Source: VRUE01 sp963742535 (GTDB taxonomy: Bacteria; Actinomycetota; Thermoleophilia; Solirubrobacterales; 70-9). From it: a DNA stretch of 64,000 nt. Shown here piece by piece: positions 59,988 through 64,000 of this stretch. The stretch lies in NCBI GenBank assembly GCA_963742535.1, contig CAVUMC010000001.1, forward strand, positions 186,001 through 250,000, written 5' to 3'. A model generated the notes under the pieces. It was not told where the DNA came from, ran no database searches, and worked only from the letters and a program-made list of their open reading frames with translations. The position numbers and the translations under genes are program-made. The number at the start of each line of letters is the position of its first letter. Within the stretch, counting starts at the first letter, position 1.

Positions 59988-60037
59988 GCTGACTTCGTCC
60001 TTTTGACTCCGTATGCAACGGAAAAGGCGAAGTCAGC
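59988..60037 (-). repeat. 50-nt hairpin element, copy B
   Basis: Same length, ends and mid-motif (ATA) as 30358-30407. On the minus strand it starts GCTGACTTCGCCTTTTCCG and ends GGACGAAGTCAGC. Outer arms, an inner CCTTTT/AAAAGG stem and CCG/CGG pair around TGCATA-like loop bases. It begins 15 nt after the aroE stop and ends 43 nt before the aroC start. Confidence 0.78.
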
Positions 60038-60052
60038 GTGGGATTGAGGCGA

Positions 60053-60871
60053 TCAGCCGCGGGCGGCGGCGCGCATCGTGTCGAGCGGAGCAGGGCGGCC
60101 GGTCCAGATTTCGAGCGAGAGGGCGCCCTGCTGGACGAGGATCTCGATGCCGTCGACGGTGCTCGCCCCGGCCGCCTCGGCGGCCCGCAGGAGCGCCGTG
60201 GGCTCGCCGCCGTAGACCATGTCGACGACGGTTTGCTCGGAGGCGAAGTCATCGGGTGCAAGCGGCAGCTCGGTAAAGGGATCCTCGCCAGCGAGGCCGA
60301 CCGCGGTGGTGTTGACGATCAGCTCGTAGTCGGACTGCTCGGGGATCGCGACCGGCGTCCCCCCCAGTTCCTCGCAGAGGTGCTGGGAGCGCAGCTCGGT
60401 GCGATTCCAGACCTCGACCTCGGCGCCCTCGCGCAGCAATGCCCAGACCACGGCGCGGGCAGCACCACCGGCACCGAGGACGAGGGCGCGGCGATCGCGC
60501 GGCGTGCCCGGCAGTGAACGCAGCAACCCCTCGGCGTCGGTGTTGTCGGCGCGGACGACGACCTCATCGGCCTCCCCGCTCTCGCCGTTGTGGGTGAAGA
60601 CGAGGGTGTTGGCGGCGCCAATCTCGCGGGCGGTCTCCGAGAGGTCATCGGCGAGCGCCAGCGCCGCGCCCTTGTGCGGCACGGTGACGTTGGCGCCGGC
60701 GAAACCTTCACCCGCCATCGTCCGCACCCGCTGCTCGAAGGCGTCGGGGGCAACCTCGATCGCCTCGTAGCTCCACTCGTCGCCAAGACCGAGCTCGGCC
60801 AGCGCCGCGCTCTGCATCGCCGGCGAGCGCGAGTGGCCGACCGGGTAACCGAGGACGGCGAGTCGCGGCAC
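60053..60871 (-). CDS. aroE: Shikimate dehydrogenase AroE
   Basis: Reduces 3-dehydroshikimate to shikimate with NADPH. 272 residues. Substrate site VGHSRSPAMQ, catalytic Lys in NVTVPHKGAA and Asp in ADNTDAEG, nucleotide motif VLGAGGAARAVVWAL followed by NRTELR (NADP-type Asn-Arg-Thr), and C-terminal IEILVQQGALSLEIWTG. ATG start. It lies 2 nt after the mltG stop, so a mltG-aroE pair is likely, as in many actinobacteria. Confidence 0.97.
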   Translation of the reverse strand: MPRLAVLGYPVGHSRSPAMQSAALAELGLGDEWSYEAIEVAPDAFEQRVRTMAGEGFAGANVTVPHKGAALALADDLSETAREIGAANTLVFTHNGESGEADEVVVRADNTDAEGLLRSLPGTPRDRRALVLGAGGAARAVVWALLREGAEVEVWNRTELRSQHLCEELGGTPVAIPEQSDYELIVNTTAVGLAGEDPFTELPLAPDDFASEQTVVDMVYGGEPTALLRAAEAAGASTVDGIEILVQQGALSLEIWTGRPAPLDTMRAAARG

Positions 60872-60873
60872 GC

Positions 60874-61959
60874 CTATTCCCCGCAGCTGTCCGGCGAGTT
60901 GCCGCCGGCTTCTTCGCGCGCCGTGTTGTAGTTGGCCACGTCTTCTTCGAATTCCGCTTCGGTCTTGGAGAAGGCGAGCTTGTTGCAGGCGCCCGGTTCG
61001 GCCACGTAAAAGAGATAGTCGGCCTCGGACGGGTGGGCGGCGGCTTCGATCGAGGCGAGCCCCGGGTTGTCGATCGGGCCCGGAGGCAAGCCGGCGTTGG
61101 TGCGGGTGTTGTAGGGCGAGTCGACCGCCAGTTCGGATTCGGTCAGCGGCTCGGTGTAGTTGCCGGTGGCGAAACGGGTCGTCGCGTCGATGCCCAGCGG
61201 CATCCCATCGTGCAGGCGGTTGTAGATCACCGCCGCGACCAGCTTGCGCTGACTTTCCACGCCCGCCTCCTCCTCAACCATCGAGGCGATCGTCAGCACG
61301 TCATAGGTCGTCAGGTTCTTGGAGCGGGCGTAGCCCATATTGACCCCCGCGATCCGTCGCTTGAAGTCCTCGAGTTGCAGCTGGACCAGATCACTGGCGG
61401 GAGCGTGTTTCTCCAGCTCGAAGGTGTCCGGGAAGAGGAAGCCTTCGAGGTTCTTCGCCCCCTTGCCGCCGTACTTGGCCGGGTTGAGGGACTTGGAACT
61501 GACGCTCGCCTTCTCGTAGCTGCCGCGCAGCCCTTCCTGCTTGGCAACTTCCGCGACCTGGGCCCGGGTCTCGCCCTCGGGAATTGTCACCGTGATCGTC
61601 TTGACCACCACCGGCGCGGGTGCCGGATCCTCGCGGTGGAAATGCCTGTAAGCGAGGGCAGCAATCGCGGCGACGCCGATGAAGATGACGACGAGCCCGG
61701 CGAGCACGCCGAGGCGTCGCCGGTTGGAACGGGGGCGTTTGGTTGAACCGCCGCCCGCGGCGGTCGCCCGCGGCGGTCGAGGAGGTGGGGGCGCTGCCGT
61801 TTGGGTGGCTGCTGCCGGCGGTGTCGAGACCGCCGGCGATGGGACTGCAGCGTCCGGCGCTGCTGCGGCCGGGGGCTCGTCGCCCTCCCGTTTGGCCCGG
61901 CGCGCTTCACGCTCTTTTCGCCGCTGCTCGCGTTCGGACGCGAGCCTCTCGTCACTCAT
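60874..61959 (-). CDS. mltG: Endolytic murein transglycosylase MltG
   Basis: Cleaves nascent peptidoglycan strands at the membrane. 361 residues. An N-terminal cytoplasmic Arg/Lys/Pro/Ala-rich region (~90 residues) precedes one transmembrane helix (LGVLAGLVVIFIGVAAIAAL), then a short LysM-like VVVKTITVTIPEGETRAQVA segment and the YceG domain. The catalytic Glu lies in IASMVEEEAG; the family block continues with SPYNTRTNAGLPPGPIDNPG and Asn-Gly-type TEPLTESEL. ATG start at 61959, overlapping the ruvX stop by 8 nt. Confidence 0.96.
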   Translation of the reverse strand: MSDERLASEREQRRKEREARRAKREGDEPPAAAAPDAAVPSPAVSTPPAAATQTAAPPPPRPPRATAAGGGSTKRPRSNRRRLGVLAGLVVIFIGVAAIAALAYRHFHREDPAPAPVVVKTITVTIPEGETRAQVAEVAKQEGLRGSYEKASVSSKSLNPAKYGGKGAKNLEGFLFPDTFELEKHAPASDLVQLQLEDFKRRIAGVNMGYARSKNLTTYDVLTIASMVEEEAGVESQRKLVAAVIYNRLHDGMPLGIDATTRFATGNYTEPLTESELAVDSPYNTRTNAGLPPGPIDNPGLASIEAAAHPSEADYLFYVAEPGACNKLAFSKTEAEFEEDVANYNTAREEAGGNSPDSCGE

Positions 61960-62359
61960 CGCCGCTCTCTTCGACTGCGGCGCGACCGGCGAGGTAGGCC
62001 TGCAGCAGGTGCGCTGCCGCGAGCGAGTCAGGGGCCGCCGAAGCCCCTTCGCGCTTGCTCGCCTCGGCCATGCGGGTGGTCAGCCGCTCGTCGTAGGTCT
62101 CAACCGGGATCCCATCCAGCAGCGCTTCTAGTTCTGCACAGAAGGTCCGCGTCAGCGCCGCCTGGCTGCCTTCCTCTCCGCTGAGGTGAAGCGGCAGGCC
62201 GACAACGACGCACTCGACCTCGTGCTTGGCGACGAGGTCGGCGACGGCGCGGGCAGCGGATGGTTCGACCACCGGCAGCGGCGTCGACAGCGTGCCGCTC
62301 GGGTCGGAGATCGCGCAGCCGATTCGGGCCGTGCCGTAATCGAGGGCAAGAACCCGCAT
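61952..62359 (-). CDS. ruvX: Putative pre-16S rRNA nuclease / RuvX (YqgF)
   Basis: RNase H-fold nuclease implicated in 16S rRNA 5' maturation (YqgF). 135 residues. N-terminus VLALDYGTARIGCAISD carries the first catalytic Asp; VVVGLPLHLSGEEGSQA and the YDERLTTRMAEA motif hold the other acidic residues. ATG start. It is between alaS and mltG, a canonical actinobacterial alaS-ruvX-mltG-aro order. Confidence 0.95.
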   Translation of the reverse strand: MRVLALDYGTARIGCAISDPSGTLSTPLPVVEPSAARAVADLVAKHEVECVVVGLPLHLSGEEGSQAALTRTFCAELEALLDGIPVETYDERLTTRMAEASKREGASAAPDSLAAAHLLQAYLAGRAAVEESGDE

Positions 62360-62364
62360 CTGGG

Positions 62365-64000
62365 CTAGGCCGCTGCCTTTTCGAGTGCGCTCAGCGCTGC
62401 CGCCAGCGCCTCGTCCAGTTTGCTCGCGTCCTTGCCGCCGGCTTGCGCCATGTCATCGCGGCCACCGCCTCCGCCGCCGACGATCGGCGCCGCCTCGCGC
62501 ACGACCGCTGCCGCCGAGAGACCGCGCTCGACCGCGCCTTTGGAGACGAGGACGACCAGCGCCACCTTGTCGCCCTCAGCGCCACCGAGGGCGACGGCGG
62601 CGTCGCCGCCCAGCTTCGACTGCACGCGGTTGGCGAGCTCGAGCAGCGCTTTCTGGTCAGCCAGCGGGGCCCGCGAAACGGCCAGCTTGATTCCGCCCGC
62701 CTCGACCGCCTCCGCGACCAGTCGCTCCGCCTCCTCGCCGAGCAGTTGCTTCTGCGCCTGCTGCTCGCCCTTGCCCGCCTCTCGCAGGCGCTCGGCGGCA
62801 CGACGGGCGGCGGCGATCGGGTCCTGGGGTGAGCCGAGCAGCTCACCGACCTCGTGCAAACTTTGCTCGCGCTCGCGGAACCAGTCGATCGCGGCGGGAC
62901 CGCTGAGCGCCTCGATGCGGCGAACGTTGGCGGCACTGGAGCCCTCGGAGGCAATCTTGAAGATGCCGACCTCGGCGGTGTTGGCGACATGGGTGCCGCC
63001 GCAGAGCTCGCGCGAGACCTCGTCGACTTCGACCATCCGCACCCACTCGCCGTACTTCTCACCGAAGAGCGCCATCGCACCGAGTCGCTCCGCCTCGGCC
63101 CGCTCCATCTCCAGCCAGCGCACCGGGCGACTCGCCTTGATCCACTCGTTGACCCGGTCCTCGACGGCGCGCAAATCCTCGGCGCTGAGGCCCTGCCCGT
63201 GGGTGAAGTCGAAGCGCAGCTTGTCGGGCCGGACCGCTGAGCCGGCCTGGCGCACGTGGGTGCCGAGCCGCTCACGCAGGGCCGCGTGCAGGAGGTGGGT
63301 GGCGGTGTGGTTGCGCATCGTCGCGTGGCGCGCGCCGTGATCAACCTGCGCCGTCACAGCAGCCCCGGGGTCGATCCCGGCGCCCGACTCGAGCTCGAGC
63401 GCCTGGTCCTCGCCAACGCGATACACATCGAGGACCCGCGCCTCGCCGCCCTCCCAGCTGATCGTCCCCGAGTCGGCAACCTGGCCGCCGCCCTCGGCAT
63501 AGAAGGGGCTCTCCTCGAGCTTCAGCAGCACTCGTCCGTTGTCACCCTCGAGCGCGGCGATGCCGGTTGTCGTGCTCAGCATCTCGTAGCCGACGAAGCG
63601 GGTCGGGGCGGCGCCCCCGGCGAAGGCGATCACGCGCTCGTGGTGATCCTCGGAGCCGTGCGCGGTCGCGGCGCCGGTACGGGCACGCTGGCGCTGCTCT
63701 TCCATCAGCTCCTCGAAGCCGCTGTCGTCGACTGAGAGGCCCTGCTCGGCGAGCAGCTCCTTGGTCAGGTCGTAGGGAAAGCCGTAGGTGTCGTGCAGCT
63801 TGAAGGCATCGGCGGCCTCGATCCAGGAGGTCTCCGACTCCTTCGCTTCGACGACGAGCCGCTCCAGCAGCTCGCTGCCGCGCTCAAGCGTGCGGCCAAA
63901 GCTCTCCTCCTCGTCGCCGACCCAACGGGCGATCGTCTCGCGCTCGGCGACCAGCTCGGGGTAGGTCTCCCCCATGATCTCGATCGTTCGCTCGGCAAAA
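62365..64000 (-). CDS. alaS: Alanine-tRNA ligase AlaS (partial, 5' end outside window)
   Basis: Charges tRNA-Ala. The right edge cuts the gene; 545 codons of the 3' part are visible, so the class II catalytic core lies outside. What is seen: the end of the tRNA-recognition region, then the editing domain with metal ligands NHTATHLLHAAL (HxxxH) and CGGTHVANT, and the C-terminal DHHA1-type domain with a Gly-rich segment (IVGGGGGGRDDMAQAGG). The frame is open to base 64000. It precedes ruvX with a 5-nt gap. Confidence 0.96.
   Translation of the reverse strand, partial: FAERTIEIMGETYPELVAERETIARWVGDEEESFGRTLERGSELLERLVVEAKESETSWIEAADAFKLHDTYGFPYDLTKELLAEQGLSVDDSGFEELMEEQRQRARTGAATAHGSEDHHERVIAFAGGAAPTRFVGYEMLSTTTGIAALEGDNGRVLLKLEESPFYAEGGGQVADSGTISWEGGEARVLDVYRVGEDQALELESGAGIDPGAAVTAQVDHGARHATMRNHTATHLLHAALRERLGTHVRQAGSAVRPDKLRFDFTHGQGLSAEDLRAVEDRVNEWIKASRPVRWLEMERAEAERLGAMALFGEKYGEWVRMVEVDEVSRELCGGTHVANTAEVGIFKIASEGSSAANVRRIEALSGPAAIDWFREREQSLHEVGELLGSPQDPIAAARRAAERLREAGKGEQQAQKQLLGEEAERLVAEAVEAGGIKLAVSRAPLADQKALLELANRVQSKLGGDAAVALGGAEGDKVALVVLVSKGAVERGLSAAAVVREAAPIVGGGGGGRDDMAQAGGKDASKLDEALAAALSALEKAAA

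Overview
The window is high-GC chromosomal DNA, almost wall to wall with genes, from an actinobacterium. The best fit is the Thermoleophilia/Solirubrobacterales lineage. The evidence is the actinobacterial order tlyA-nadK-recN-steA-steB(mctB)-pyrG-xerD (as in Mycobacterium), a PdxS/PdxT vitamin B6 pathway, a Ddn-type F420 protein, tRNA genes without encoded CCA, frequent GTG/TTG starts with 4-nt stop/start overlaps, and several secreted proteins of a Cys-rich beta type that I associate with Solirubrobacterales. No transposase, phage or CRISPR array was seen.

Region by region. 0-12.4 kb: pdxT/pdxS, an RpiR-type regulator, membrane and secreted proteins, a YjbQ protein, a transmembrane Ser/Thr kinase, a small metallopeptidase, a coiled-coil lipoprotein, an alpha/beta hydrolase, a flippase-like protein and a TIG-PASTA protein. 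12.4-24.3 kb (accessory): a Ddn-like protein, a SET-domain protein, a glycosyltransferase-2/HEAT gene pair carrying five single-base frameshifts, a secreted alpha/alpha-barrel-like protein, an RTX-repeat protein, tRNA-CAU, an Hpt protein with a thioredoxin-like lipoprotein, an SDR, a GT1 glycosyltransferase and tRNA-Asn. 24.3-43.2 kb: a PD-(D/E)XK-like gene next to tRNA-Asn, then a long minus-strand housekeeping block (dnaG, dgt, recO, mutM, xerD, DUF3866, M20 peptidase, pyrG, GT4, steB/mctB, steA, recN, MFS, nadK, tlyA).

43.2-46.3 kb is the most unusual part. It is an insert between tlyA and dxs, which are adjacent in many bacteria. It holds a MACPF-like/PASTA protein, a Nudix hydrolase and a four-helix membrane protein, and is bracketed by two related ~50-nt direct repeats. 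46.3-64 kb returns to core genes: dxs, ispA-type prenyl synthase, a short XseB-like ORF, nusB, efp, M24 peptidase, aroQ, fused aroK-aroB, aroC, aroE, mltG, ruvX, alaS. Secreted proteins, a diguanylate cyclase, an M42 peptidase and an SDR are interleaved.

How the genes work together: shikimate pathway genes form one run. dxs and the prenyl synthase feed isoprenoids, plausibly including the lipid carrier used by the MraY-like GT4. dnaG, dgt, recO, mutM, xerD and recN form a replication/repair block. A LexA-like box lies upstream of the tlyA-nadK-MFS-recN run. A 50-nt hairpin element occurs twice (30.36 and 59.99 kb), each time just downstream of a minus-strand stop codon.
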